Part shown: positions 1 to 7,926 of the stretch, one piece after another | Layout of the letters: each line of letters starts with the position of its first letter | Numbering within the stretch: position 1 is the first letter of the stretch | Assembly (NCBI GenBank): GCA_003241055.1 | Contig: QFOD01000034.1 | Span: 1 to 26,673, forward strand | DNA length: 26,673 nucleotides | Direction: 5' to 3' | Source: Roseateles depolymerans | Lineage (GTDB): Bacteria > Pseudomonadota > Gammaproteobacteria > Burkholderiales > Burkholderiaceae_C | Made by a program: the position numbers and the translations under genes | The notes under the pieces: generated by a model | The model's database searches: none | What the model saw: only the letters and a program-made list of their open reading frames with translations | What the model was told of the DNA's origin: nothing

Positions 1-1
1 G

Positions 2-712
2 CAAATGCCAAAGGGGCTCATCGACAGGGGGCTGCCCCATCATCCAAGTGCTGGACTCCGACTGAATACGGCGTCAAGACGGGATGGCCGGACGCTTACG
101 TTCGTGATGGCGGGCATGAGCGCGCTGCTCACCGGCGCCGGCTTCAGCGGCTCGTTCACGACCTACGGCGTGACCATCGCCGTGAACGGCACGGCGCTGC
201 CGGCGGGATCGACGGTGCTGTATTCGTCCTCGTCAGTCGCCGGTGAAGGCATGGTGATCGCGTTCGATCCATGGACGCTGGTGATCGCCATCATCATCTA
301 CGTGATCATGTCGATGATGTCGTGCAACGAGACGGAGGGCCGTCTCGCCCTTCAAGAAGGTGCACGGCTGTGCCACAGCGTCGGCACCTACTGCTCGTCC
401 TGCATCCGCATCCTCGGCCACTGCGTGTCCTGCATCGAGCACACGACCTCCAAGTGCTGTTTCAACTCGATGCTGGCTCGCATCGTCAACGAACAGGGGC
501 GTGCACAGATCGGCAAGGGATGGGGTGGATCCCAGAACCCTGACTGCAGCGGCTTCACCGTCTCGCAGTTGCAGGCGCTGAACTTCGCCGCCATGGACTT
601 CACCGAGTTCTACGCATCGCTCGTACCCAAGACATTGGATCTCACCGCCGTCCAGGGCAACACCGCCGGGCGGGTGAACAACTGCTACTTCGGACAAGGG
701 AGATGCAATTGA
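2..712 (+). CDS. traN: TraN, mating-pair stabilisation protein (3' part, 5' end outside window)
   Basis: This is the C-terminal part of an F-type conjugation protein. TraN is an outer-membrane, cysteine-rich adhesin that stabilises contact with the recipient during mating. The frame is open from the left window edge, so the true start is not visible. The visible part has a hydrophobic stretch (FDPWTLVIAIIIYVIMSMMS) followed by a dense run of cysteines (CNETEG, CHSVGTYCSSC, CVSC, KCCF) and the motif GWGGSQNPDCSGF, all as in the TraN C-terminal domain. It ends 10 bases inside the next gene, and traF, traH and traG follow, the usual order in F-like and SXT-like systems. The first roughly 35 residues of the open frame do not resemble TraN, so a frameshift or divergent segment near position 100 is possible. 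The family call is firm; the 5' part is uncertain. Confidence 0.8.
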   Translation, partial: QMPKGLIDRGLPHHPSAGLRLNTASRRDGRTLTFVMAGMSALLTGAGFSGSFTTYGVTIAVNGTALPAGSTVLYSSSSVAGEGMVIAFDPWTLVIAIIIYVIMSMMSCNETEGRLALQEGARLCHSVGTYCSSCIRILGHCVSCIEHTTSKCCFNSMLARIVNEQGRAQIGKGWGGSQNPDCSGFTVSQLQALNFAAMDFTEFYASLVPKTLDLTAVQGNTAGRVNNCYFGQGRCN

Positions 713-1080
713 AGCCGCTCCTCACCCTCTTCGCTTCGCTCGCAGCCGGACTCGCCAGCGCCCAAGACGCGCGGCGCGTGCCTGTCGACGACGTGCGCAT
801 CCTTCTGATCGCCGCGATCGACTCGCCCGAGGGCGAAGCCCGCGGCCAGTTGACCGGCGAGATGGCCCGGATGATCACCGACCGCTTCAAGGCGACCGGC
901 CCCATCCTGATCGATGTCACCACGCTGAAGCGCTACGCGCAGGCCGGCTGCAGCCGGCTGAACGTCCGGTTCAGCCAGCAAGGTGTGCAGCTGCCCGGCG
1001 CTGCCGCGCCGCTGGCCAAGTCGGTGGACATCGGCATCAACTATTGCCGCGACGGCCAGCCGCCGCGTTCGACTTCCTGA
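703..1080 (+). CDS. small periplasmic protein in the tra operon, unknown function
   Basis: A 125-residue protein with a clear signal peptide (residues 1 to about 20, ending GLASA before QDARR) and two cysteines in the mature part (AGCS and NYCRD) that could pair in the periplasm. Its ATG overlaps the 3' end of traN by 10 bases and sits directly after a purine-rich AAGGGAG, so translation is probably coupled to traN. It ends 10 bases before traF. Position and export signal suggest an accessory factor of the mating-pair machinery, in the slot where F plasmids carry small trb genes. I do not recognise a domain and no enzymatic role can be assigned. Confidence 0.75.
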   Translation: MQLKPLLTLFASLAAGLASAQDARRVPVDDVRILLIAAIDSPEGEARGQLTGEMARMITDRFKATGPILIDVTTLKRYAQAGCSRLNVRFSQQGVQLPGAAAPLAKSVDIGINYCRDGQPPRSTS

Positions 1081-1090
1081 GGAGGCGGAC

Positions 1091-1939
1091 ATGCGTGCTC
1101 TTCTCATTGCGCTACTCATGGGCCTGGCCGCGTCGCTGAGCCAGGCGCAGACTCAGCCACAGGCGGCAGACCCACCCGCCCGCGCGCTCTTCTGGGACGA
1201 CTACCGCCGCGGCTGGCACTTCTACGAAGACCCCGAGACCGAGGTTCCCCCGGTGAAGGCACCGCAGAAGGCGGCCGACAAGGCCAAGCCTCAGGATCGC
1301 CGCGCGCCCGAGCTGATCGAGTTCGAGCAACTTCAGAGGCGCCTTGAGGAGTACCGCAACATCGCGATCATCCGTCCCAGCGAAGCCAACGTTCGGCGGT
1401 ACATGGAGCTCGAGGCCAGCGTCGTGCGCCAGGCCTCCTACTTCTCGGACGTCGCGCAGCGCGTGGCCTGGTCCACGCCGAACCTCGACATGACGCTGGA
1501 GGGACGTCCCGTCAACGCGCGCGCGATCGAAGTCTTCGACCGAGAGCAGGCCCAGAACCGCAGCAGCTCCGTCGCCGCCCTCGCCAGCACGCACGTCCTG
1601 TTCTTCTTCTTCAGGTCCGACTGTCCCTACTGCCACGCGTTCGCGCCGACGCTGGAGGCGTTCCAAGCCCGCCACGGCATACAGATCGTCCCGATCAGCG
1701 TAGACGGCGGCGGACTGCCGAACTTCCCGCAGTACCGCCGCGACAACGGCATCTCCAAGACGCTGCAGGTCACGCAGGTACCTGCCGTCTTCCTGGCTGA
1801 ACCCTTCACCGGAAAGATCACCCCGATCGGATACGGCGTGCTTTCCGAGGCACAGCTGCTTGAGCGCATCGCAATCGTCGCGGCGCCCGGCGCTGACGCC
1901 CTCGTCCCATCGGCCACACGCCGCGTCTCCCTTCGATAG
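1091..1939 (+). CDS. traF: TraF, conjugative pilus assembly protein with thioredoxin fold
   Basis: TraF is a periplasmic thioredoxin-like protein needed for F-type pilus assembly. The 282-residue product has a signal peptide (residues 1-19, ending SQAQ) and the TraF motif GWHFYEDP near residue 41, where many homologues have CDP. The C-terminal half is a thioredoxin-like domain with the active-site motif C178-P-Y-C181, followed by the cis-proline region QVPAVFL. Many F-type TraF proteins have lost the CxxC, so this copy may still act as a disulfide oxidoreductase or isomerase, which would suit the cysteine-rich TraN encoded upstream. The start was chosen because a strong GGAGG lies at 1081-1085, five bases before the ATG. 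A longer open frame upstream of it has no signal peptide or ribosome site. Confidence 0.9.
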   Translation: MRALLIALLMGLAASLSQAQTQPQAADPPARALFWDDYRRGWHFYEDPETEVPPVKAPQKAADKAKPQDRRAPELIEFEQLQRRLEEYRNIAIIRPSEANVRRYMELEASVVRQASYFSDVAQRVAWSTPNLDMTLEGRPVNARAIEVFDREQAQNRSSSVAALASTHVLFFFFRSDCPYCHAFAPTLEAFQARHGIQIVPISVDGGGLPNFPQYRRDNGISKTLQVTQVPAVFLAEPFTGKITPIGYGVLSEAQLLERIAIVAAPGADALVPSATRRVSLR

Positions 1940-1948
1940 GAGCCCGCC

Positions 1949-3382
1949 ATGACAGTCCGAACTTACCTGCAGAAGGCCATGTCGATCGTGGTGGCCTGGT
2001 CGCTCATCCTCGCACTACCCATCTCCTACGCGGGAGATCTCAATAACGAGGTGAGCAACATGTTCAACAACCTGGGTGCCGTCGGCAACTACAGCGCGCC
2101 CGGGGCCTTCAAGGGCCAGACCTTCAACACCTACACCGGGGGCAACCTTTACCTGAGGTCCCCCAATAAGACCTACCAGCTCGCAGCCATCCAGTTCCCA
2201 AACGCCAAAGGCGGTTGCGGCGGCATCGACCTGTTCGGCGGCTCGTTCTCGCATATCTCGGCGGCCGAGTTCAAGAACATGCTGAAGAACATCACGGCCG
2301 CGTTGCCTGGCATCGCATTCCAGCTCGCCCTGGAAGCGGTCTCCCCTCTACTTGGCGGTCTGACCAAGTGGGCCAAGGGGTTGGAGACGTGGATCAATAA
2401 CGCCCGCATCAACTCGTGCGAGACCGCGACCGCCCTCGTCTCGTCAGCGGCGGAAGCGACGGGCTACGACTCTCAGCGCGCGTGCGCCAAGCTCGCCGTC
2501 ACGATGGGCATGGAAGCTGACGTTGACGCCGCGATGCGGCGCTGCGCTTCTGATAGCTCTAGCATCCTCGCCTCGGCTAGGAGCAACTCGGACCCGAACA
2601 TTGCAAACCAAGCACCGTTTGTCGGAAATCTGACCTGGAAGGCGCTGAAGGCTGTCGACACGCTGGACGACCCGGCGCGCGAGGTCGTGATGTCCATCAT
2701 CGGCACGACGATCTACTACCCCCCAGAGTCCAACCGGGATCCCGACAGCGTAGCGCCCACCATCACGACGGTTGCCCAGTTGCTCTACGGCCAGTCCGAT
2801 GCCGGCGGCGGGAACATCAACGTCCAGCTGCTGAAGTGCAACAACTACACCGACTGCGATGTCGTGACGCGGAGCGACGTCGTCCACGAGCCTCTCGTCA
2901 AGAAGGTTGAGGACCTGATGCGAACGATCTCGGACAGCATCCGGACCCGGGCGAGCATTCCGAACAACTCCACCGCAGTCGGCTTCGTGAACTCCACTAG
3001 TCTGCCCGTGTGGCGGATGCTGTCCGTAGGAAACACCATCCCTGGCTCGGGCCTGGCCGACACCATGATCGGCAACTTCAAAGAGGTCATCGCAGCAGAC
3101 TACGCGTTCACCTTCTTGAGTCAGTTTGCCAATGTCGGCCTCGGCGCGATGCTGAAGCGATACCGGCTCACCAAAGAGCAGCAGGCCAATGCACAAGAGC
3201 TGCGCGGAGATGCACAGCGTTTCCTGTCCAGGCTTCAGCAAGAGCAGTCGAACATGTACAAGAAGGTGACGTCAGTCTCGACGGTAGCCGGCGACCTCGA
3301 ACGCCTGGAGCGCAACCTTCGCTCGAACATGTCGGCTCATGTGCTGGACATGCTCGGCTACGCCCAACGCGGCGTGCAATGA
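1949..3382 (+). CDS. traH: TraH, conjugative pilus assembly protein
   Basis: TraH is part of the periplasmic/outer-membrane complex of F-type conjugation systems, required for pilus extension. The 477-residue product starts with a signal peptide (about residues 1-28, cut near SYAGD). It contains the family hallmark CGGIDLFGGSFSHIS near residue 88, with further cysteines (SCETAT, RACAK, RRCAS, KCNNYTDC) expected to form disulfides. The C-terminal 90 residues are charged and likely coiled coil (LTKEQQANAQELRGDAQRFL onward), also typical of TraH. An AGGAG lies ten bases before the ATG. It begins nine bases after traF stops and is followed 24 bases later by traG, so the three genes are one operon. 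Confidence 0.93.
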   Translation: MTVRTYLQKAMSIVVAWSLILALPISYAGDLNNEVSNMFNNLGAVGNYSAPGAFKGQTFNTYTGGNLYLRSPNKTYQLAAIQFPNAKGGCGGIDLFGGSFSHISAAEFKNMLKNITAALPGIAFQLALEAVSPLLGGLTKWAKGLETWINNARINSCETATALVSSAAEATGYDSQRACAKLAVTMGMEADVDAAMRRCASDSSSILASARSNSDPNIANQAPFVGNLTWKALKAVDTLDDPAREVVMSIIGTTIYYPPESNRDPDSVAPTITTVAQLLYGQSDAGGGNINVQLLKCNNYTDCDVVTRSDVVHEPLVKKVEDLMRTISDSIRTRASIPNNSTAVGFVNSTSLPVWRMLSVGNTIPGSGLADTMIGNFKEVIAADYAFTFLSQFANVGLGAMLKRYRLTKEQQANAQELRGDAQRFLSRLQQEQSNMYKKVTSVSTVAGDLERLERNLRSNMSAHVLDMLGYAQRGVQ

Positions 3383-3406
3383 CCCGTTGCAAGCCGGGAG
3401 AAGATC

Positions 3407-6331
3407 ATGTGGGAGATCTACGCCTATCACAACAGCGACAGCCTGTTTGGCATCTTCAATGCGATCGCCGCCATCATGGCTTCCGGCACCTACCTCAGTG
3501 CCATCGCGGCCGTGGCTTTCTGCGGATTTGTCGCGGCCATGGTCGCGTACATGTTCGCACCCGAGAAACTGCAAGGCTGGAAGTGGATAGGCTCGGTCGT
3601 CCTCGTGTACGGCGTGCTGTTCGTCCCACGGGTCTCCGTTGGCATCGTCGACAAGACGGGTGGTACGCCCGTCAAGGTTGTTGCCAACGTTCCGTTCGGG
3701 ATGGCGGCCTTGGGCGGGCTGACAAGCTCTATCGGCAATTCAATCACGGAGCTTTTCGAGACTGCCTTCCAAGTCATCCCCGGCGCAGCCGCCTTACCTG
3801 CGGAGCTGGCTTATCAACAGAACGGCCTCATGTTTGGGAGCCGGCTGCTCCAGGAAACTCGTCGGACGTCGCTCCCCGATCCGGCAGTTCGCACAGATCT
3901 GATCAACTTCGTTGGCAACTGCACGGCCTTCGATATCGCTGACGGGACCATATCTCCGACCGTCTTCTCTACCTCGGCTGATTTGTGGACGACTATGGCT
4001 TCCACGAACCCCGCCCGATTCAGCATCGTCACATCCGGAACCGGCGTGACCACGACAACCTGCGATCAGGTCTACGCGTCGATCAACGCCCGCCTTCCGG
4101 CTCAACTCACTGACCTCACGGTTCGACTCGGCCAACGTCTAAACCCGACGCTCTCGTCACTCGCCGCCCAGTCTGCTGTCGTCAACCAAATCCCCCAGGC
4201 CTACATCAGAAGCCAAATCGCCACCGCGTCCGCAACTGCTGCCGATCTGATTCGCCAGAACGCGCTGATCAATGCAATCAACGACTCCGGCGAAATGGGC
4301 TGCCAACGTATCAACGATCCCTCGTGCATGATGCTTGCGACAGGGAGGGCGTCCGCCGTGGCTTCGCAGAACGCGGCCTGGATCAACGGTGCCAAGATCG
4401 CTGAGCAAGCTCTTCCTGTGGTTCGCAATGTCGCGGAGGCCGCCTGCTACGCGGTATTTCCTCTTCTCGTGCTCCTCCTGTTCCTGTCCTCTGGGCGCAC
4501 GACCGTGCTGATGCTCGCGGGCTACGCCACCGCGTTGATCTCGATTCAGCTGTGGCCGCCTCTCTTCGCCATCCTCAACTACATGGCGAGCATCTACGCT
4601 CAAATGGACCAGGCCGCTGCGGCCGAAGTTGGTGGCGGAGTCAAAGCCCTCTCGCTCCAGACTGCGTCACCGATCTACTCAAACGCCGTATCGGCCCAGG
4701 CAGTGGTCTCGTATCTGGTCGTCGGCATCCCGATGCTCGCGTACTCCCTGGCGAACCGCCTGGTCAACTTCGGCACAACGCTTGTCGGCGGACTCAGCGG
4801 GCTCCAATCGATGATCGGCAACGCTTCCGCCGCGGCAGCGGCAGGCAACGCAAGCATGGGCAACCTCACGATGGATCAGCGCGTGGTGAGCCCGTCTACA
4901 TCCAATCCATGGGTCTCGCGTTCGCAAGATGCCCAGGGAAACTGGTGGACGCAGGACGGAACTGGTCGGCGCGCGGTCTCCCTGTTGAAGAATGAGGGCA
5001 TTACGTCCCATCAGGTCTCGGCGAGAGTATCGCAATCCGACGTCGAGTCCGCAGCGAGAACGGCAACGTCTGCAGCTGCAGATGCGGTCAGCGCGAACAC
5101 GTCGCGCGCTGCAGTCCTGACTGAGGCGCTAAACCGCGCCAGGCAACAGACGTCATCCTCAAGATCCAGCGCCGGCCAGTCGCTCTCCGGCTACCAGGAG
5201 GTTTCAAGAGCTGCCGAACAATTGTCGTCCGAGACAAAGCGCATCGCTGCCGAAACGGGCTATAGCGAAGACCAAGTCGCGTCCGCGCTCTTACGCTTCA
5301 GCGCGATGCCCAGCGCCTACGGCGTCGGCGGCGGTGCCAGCGTAGAGAAGAGGTACGGCGTTTCGCTCTCCGAGGCTGAAAAGAGCATCCTTGACCATTC
5401 GAATGCCACGTCCTACCGAGCAGCCCGCTCGTTTGGCGATCGTGCCTCGTCAGATCGATCGTTCCTGAATTCCCTGTCAGTGGAAGGCCGTGCCGGGGCC
5501 AGCCTGGCGTCGTCACTTGCTACCACCACGAGCAGAGCGGAGACGGCTGAACAGCGTTACACGGAGGCCCTCGCGAGATCCAAGGAGATTCGCAATGCGC
5601 ACGAGCAGGGACTGTCGTATACCCGTGACCTTGCTGCCGACCCAGCGAACTCCGCCGCCATCGTGGAGTACGAGCAGGCCGCCGAAAGATATAGAGGTAG
5701 TCCGCAAGCGCTGGCTGCCCATATGTCCACCATGCTCGGCAACATGTCGTTCACCACCACCAAGTTCACCAGCGGCGCGGCGCTTCCCACGAGCTTCCCC
5801 GATGTGCATGCTGCGCACGAAGCAGGCGCTCAGCGACCAGAAGTCGGGATCGCCGTCGGTTCAGCGAGAGCGCGCAACGACGCGGCGGTCCGTCGAGGCT
5901 CCCTCAACAACGTCCCATCGTCGCCGGGCGCCGGCGTACCAGGGCAAGCGGAGATGCCGGCTGCTACGTCACTGGGCGACACCAGACCCGACCTACTCGA
6001 CGCGGCGCAGTTCCGAGCCGATGTGGATACATCGGCCGCCGGCCAGGAGCGCTCCAATCGATCCACCCGCGATTCGTTCGACGAGCGTCATGAGATCGAT
6101 CGTTCGAGGGGCGGTGTTACCACGCACAAGTCAATGACCGGTCGCGCGATCACGCAAGTAAAGGACGATGTTGAGACGACGGTCGAGGACGCGACCGCTG
6201 CTGCTCGACGCGCCATGGCCGACGCGAGAGCGCGCGCAGCACAGAGCCCGCTGCAGAAGGACATCGACGCCACCCCTGAGGTCCCCCCTATGCGCCCCAG
6301 CAGCGGCCGGCGCGGACCTGGCAAGCGCTGA
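3407..6331 (+). CDS. traG: TraG, mating-pair stabilisation and pilus assembly inner-membrane protein
   Basis: TraG of F-type systems has an N-terminal membrane domain needed for pilus assembly and a large C-terminal domain for mating-pair stabilisation and, in F and SXT, entry exclusion. The 974-residue product fits: hydrophobic segments at about residues 27-50, 60-76, 345-390 and 428-448, then a long hydrophilic, Ala/Ser/Arg-rich, helical C-terminal half that is polar to its end. It starts EIYAYHNSDSLFGIFNAIAA, the usual form of TraG N-termini. A GGGAGAAG lies just upstream of the ATG. It is the last plus-strand gene of the main tra operon here. In SXT/R391 elements the TraG C-terminus recognises the exclusion protein Eex in the recipient, which makes the small membrane gene just downstream interesting. 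It should not be confused with the VirD4-type coupling protein also named TraG in other plasmids. Confidence 0.92.
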   Translation: MWEIYAYHNSDSLFGIFNAIAAIMASGTYLSAIAAVAFCGFVAAMVAYMFAPEKLQGWKWIGSVVLVYGVLFVPRVSVGIVDKTGGTPVKVVANVPFGMAALGGLTSSIGNSITELFETAFQVIPGAAALPAELAYQQNGLMFGSRLLQETRRTSLPDPAVRTDLINFVGNCTAFDIADGTISPTVFSTSADLWTTMASTNPARFSIVTSGTGVTTTTCDQVYASINARLPAQLTDLTVRLGQRLNPTLSSLAAQSAVVNQIPQAYIRSQIATASATAADLIRQNALINAINDSGEMGCQRINDPSCMMLATGRASAVASQNAAWINGAKIAEQALPVVRNVAEAACYAVFPLLVLLLFLSSGRTTVLMLAGYATALISIQLWPPLFAILNYMASIYAQMDQAAAAEVGGGVKALSLQTASPIYSNAVSAQAVVSYLVVGIPMLAYSLANRLVNFGTTLVGGLSGLQSMIGNASAAAAAGNASMGNLTMDQRVVSPSTSNPWVSRSQDAQGNWWTQDGTGRRAVSLLKNEGITSHQVSARVSQSDVESAARTATSAAADAVSANTSRAAVLTEALNRARQQTSSSRSSAGQSLSGYQEVSRAAEQLSSETKRIAAETGYSEDQVASALLRFSAMPSAYGVGGGASVEKRYGVSLSEAEKSILDHSNATSYRAARSFGDRASSDRSFLNSLSVEGRAGASLASSLATTTSRAETAEQRYTEALARSKEIRNAHEQGLSYTRDLAADPANSAAIVEYEQAAERYRGSPQALAAHMSTMLGNMSFTTTKFTSGAALPTSFPDVHAAHEAGAQRPEVGIAVGSARARNDAAVRRGSLNNVPSSPGAGVPGQAEMPAATSLGDTRPDLLDAAQFRADVDTSAAGQERSNRSTRDSFDERHEIDRSRGGVTTHKSMTGRAITQVKDDVETTVEDATAAARRAMADARARAAQSPLQKDIDATPEVPPMRPSSGRRGPGKR

Positions 6332-6338
6332 ACAGGGG

Positions 6339-6596
6339 CTACCGCTCGTCGACGGGCCGGCTGATCGACGTGCCGAGCCTTACAAACTCATCGCCTTGCG
6401 GGTCATCCAAGTGCTGTGCATTGCCGGCGCCCAGCCGGCGCACCACACGCACGATCAAGTAGCAGATCAGTACGAACAGCCCCATCCAGACAAGGCCACT
6501 CAGCACGCCGCCAGATTGCGCTGTCGTCGTCGCACCGAGCGATTCCCGCTCGAAACCAAGCCACAAGGCAAAGCCTATCAAAAGCCATCGTGCCAT
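6339..6596 (-). CDS. small inner-membrane protein convergent with traG, possible exclusion factor
   Basis: An 85-residue protein with two hydrophobic segments (about residues 1-15 and 31-52, GLVWMGLFVLICYLIVRVV) and a charged C-terminal tail ending SRPVDER. The start at 6596 is preceded by GAGG about eight bases upstream; an upstream-extended frame is open but looks non-coding. The stop lies seven bases from the traG stop on the opposite strand. A promoter with TTGACA and TATATA faces it from 6644-6671. No domain is recognised. In F-like and SXT-like elements, entry- or surface-exclusion genes lie immediately after traG (traS/traT or eex). By position and topology this could be such a gene, but that is inference: the orientation differs and no sequence similarity can be claimed. 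Confidence 0.65.
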   Translation of the reverse strand: MARWLLIGFALWLGFERESLGATTTAQSGGVLSGLVWMGLFVLICYLIVRVVRRLGAGNAQHLDDPQGDEFVRLGTSISRPVDER

Positions 6597-6643
6597 CTCG
6601 ACCACCTCACTTACACATGCGCTCCGCAAGGACGCATCTGGCA

Positions 6644-6671
6644 TATATATTGAACAGAGCTGATGTGTCAA
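6644..6671 (-). promoter_or_regulatory. sigma70-type promoter for the small membrane gene
   Basis: On the minus strand a perfect -35 hexamer TTGACA (6671-6666) is followed after 16 bases by TATATA (6649-6644), or after 18 bases by TATATG. The start codon of the 85-aa membrane gene lies about 48 bases downstream. The same AT-rich patch also offers TATATT on the plus strand, which may drive the divergent gene at 6682, but no matching -35 is visible there. Confidence 0.5.
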
Positions 6672-6681
6672 GGGAGATGAA

Positions 6682-7272
6682 ATGAAGACCATCCTTCGCA
6701 TCGTCGTCGCCGTTGCGGCCCTGCTGCTAGCGGCTTCGCCGCAGGGCGCCTCACTCCGGCCCGAAAAAGCTACTGACCCCTCTGTCTGTGACCTCGGTCC
6801 GAACACCACGCCCGTGCTTTCAAGAAGGATGTTGATCCCCGGTGACGCGTCAAACAAGGATCAGTCGGAAGCCTACTTCCGACTGGCCGCTCGGTTCGTG
6901 CTTGACAGTTGCAAACCTGGCCAGATGCTGATCGTGCACGGACAAAGCAGCGACCCCGTCGACCTCGCATCATTGACGCAACTGACTAACACAGCATGCG
7001 CTGTTTTCGAGGTCCAGCGCGCCGAGACGCCTTTTGTTTACGCTGGCCGAACGCGGCCAGGATTTGAGCTGCGTTGCCCGATCTCAAAGTTCGACACGCT
7101 CGGACAACAGCTGTCAGATGCCGAACGCGTCGAATCTACCGAGGCCTTGAAGGCCCGCATGCTTGCCCGGGCGCCAAGTACAAACGCCGCCTCGTCACCA
7201 TCCGCGAAGAGAGACTGCAGCAAGGTGTCCCTCGCCACGTTGACGCAAGGCGGAGCGCCCGACTGCAAGTAG
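6682..7272 (+). CDS. exported protein of unknown function
   Basis: A 196-residue protein with a clear N-terminal signal sequence (MKTILRIVVAVAALLLAAS, cleavage near SPQGAS). The mature part contains cysteines at VCDLG, DSCKPG, TACAVF, LRCPIS, RDCSK and the terminal PDCK, an even number compatible with three disulfides. A strong AGGGAG lies five bases before the ATG. The middle of the protein (AYFRLAARFVLDSCKPGQML) is followed by a Ser/Ala-rich linker near residue 175. It probably acts in the periplasm or envelope, as part of the accessory gene set behind traG. I do not recognise the family. It is divergent from the 85-aa membrane gene, with which it shares an 85-base intergenic region. Confidence 0.75.
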   Translation: MKTILRIVVAVAALLLAASPQGASLRPEKATDPSVCDLGPNTTPVLSRRMLIPGDASNKDQSEAYFRLAARFVLDSCKPGQMLIVHGQSSDPVDLASLTQLTNTACAVFEVQRAETPFVYAGRTRPGFELRCPISKFDTLGQQLSDAERVESTEALKARMLARAPSTNAASSPSAKRDCSKVSLATLTQGGAPDCK

Positions 7273-7277
7273 CTTGG

Positions 7278-7298
7278 GCTATCCGGATTTGGCAGTGG
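7278..7298. repeat. left copy of a 21-bp inverted repeat
   Basis: This 21-bp segment, core TATCCGGATTTGG, recurs in inverted orientation at 7774-7794 with 19 of 21 positions identical. The pair brackets exactly one gene (7339-7749) and its ribosome site. The core includes the 8-bp palindrome ATCCGGAT, but the flanks give the repeat direction. Confidence 0.75.
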
Positions 7299-7338
7299 AC
7301 GAACACAATGAAAAAACCCGTTCTTGGAGTCAAGAGAC

Positions 7339-7749
7339 ATGAATCGGGTCGTTCTACTCGCGGCTACGAGTTGGCTATGCGTCGCAGCCACTGCGGCATC
7401 TTCTGCGCCGACACTGGTGGTACTCGCGGTTGACATCAACGCGACTGCGGCGCCGGGGGAACCTGTTCAGTTTATGGATGGCAATTGCCGCTATGTAGGG
7501 CAGCTCGTGCGTGAGGCAGGAAGGGCGGGACTGACCAGTTCCATGGTCGATGCGGCCGGTGGCGACTCGGGGAAATGGCACATTCAGGTCACCAAGCGTG
7601 CTTGCAACGATGTCGCCAGCGAAGTCGTCCGTGATGTGGCCTTGCGCGTCGATCTTCCGCGACCGCCTTCACTGGCTGGTGGCGGCGGTGTTCCGCCGCT
7701 TCCGCGTGGCTACCAGGCCGGTGCTCGCTTTGAGCTCCCAGGTCAATAG
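7339..7749 (+). CDS. small exported protein of unknown function
   Basis: A 136-residue protein with a signal peptide (MNRVVLLAATSWLCVAATAA, cleavage near ASSAP). The mature part is about 115 residues, has two cysteines (GNCRYVG and KRACND) likely to pair, and ends in a Gly/Pro-rich tail (PRPPSLAGGGGVPPLPRGYQ). The ATG at 7339 was preferred over an in-frame TTG at 7324 because it starts the signal peptide and has GGAG nine bases upstream. It lies 66 bases after the previous exported-protein gene. The gene is bracketed by a 21-bp inverted repeat, so it may be a separately acquired or invertible unit. No family recognised. Confidence 0.65.
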   Translation: MNRVVLLAATSWLCVAATAASSAPTLVVLAVDINATAAPGEPVQFMDGNCRYVGQLVREAGRAGLTSSMVDAAGGDSGKWHIQVTKRACNDVASEVVRDVALRVDLPRPPSLAGGGGVPPLPRGYQAGARFELPGQ

Positions 7750-7773
7750 ATCAGCAACAGCGGTGTGGGTCAC

Positions 7774-7794
7774 CCACCGCCAAATCCGGATACC
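7774..7794. repeat. right copy of the 21-bp inverted repeat
   Basis: Inverted partner of 7278-7298, with core CCAAATCCGGATA and 19 of 21 matches. Weaker similarity (about half of the next 17 positions) continues outward. It lies between the stop of the 136-aa gene and the start of the S49 peptidase gene. Confidence 0.75.
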
Positions 7795-7926
7795 GGTAGC
7801 TTGATGCCGTTGCTCCAAGAAAGGAGCTAGTCCCTCGAAATCGCCATCGGATGACCCGGATTCTCGGTGGCCCTACCGACAGGCGCCCTCCTATCGTGGT
7901 GGCTCTCTCACCCGTGGAGCGTGCCC

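Noticed and set aside
3010..3942. 310-codon plus-strand frame overlapping the end of traH and start of traG
   Set aside because: It is out of frame with two well-supported tra genes and spans their junction; the composition (His/Arg-rich) is typical of a shifted frame.
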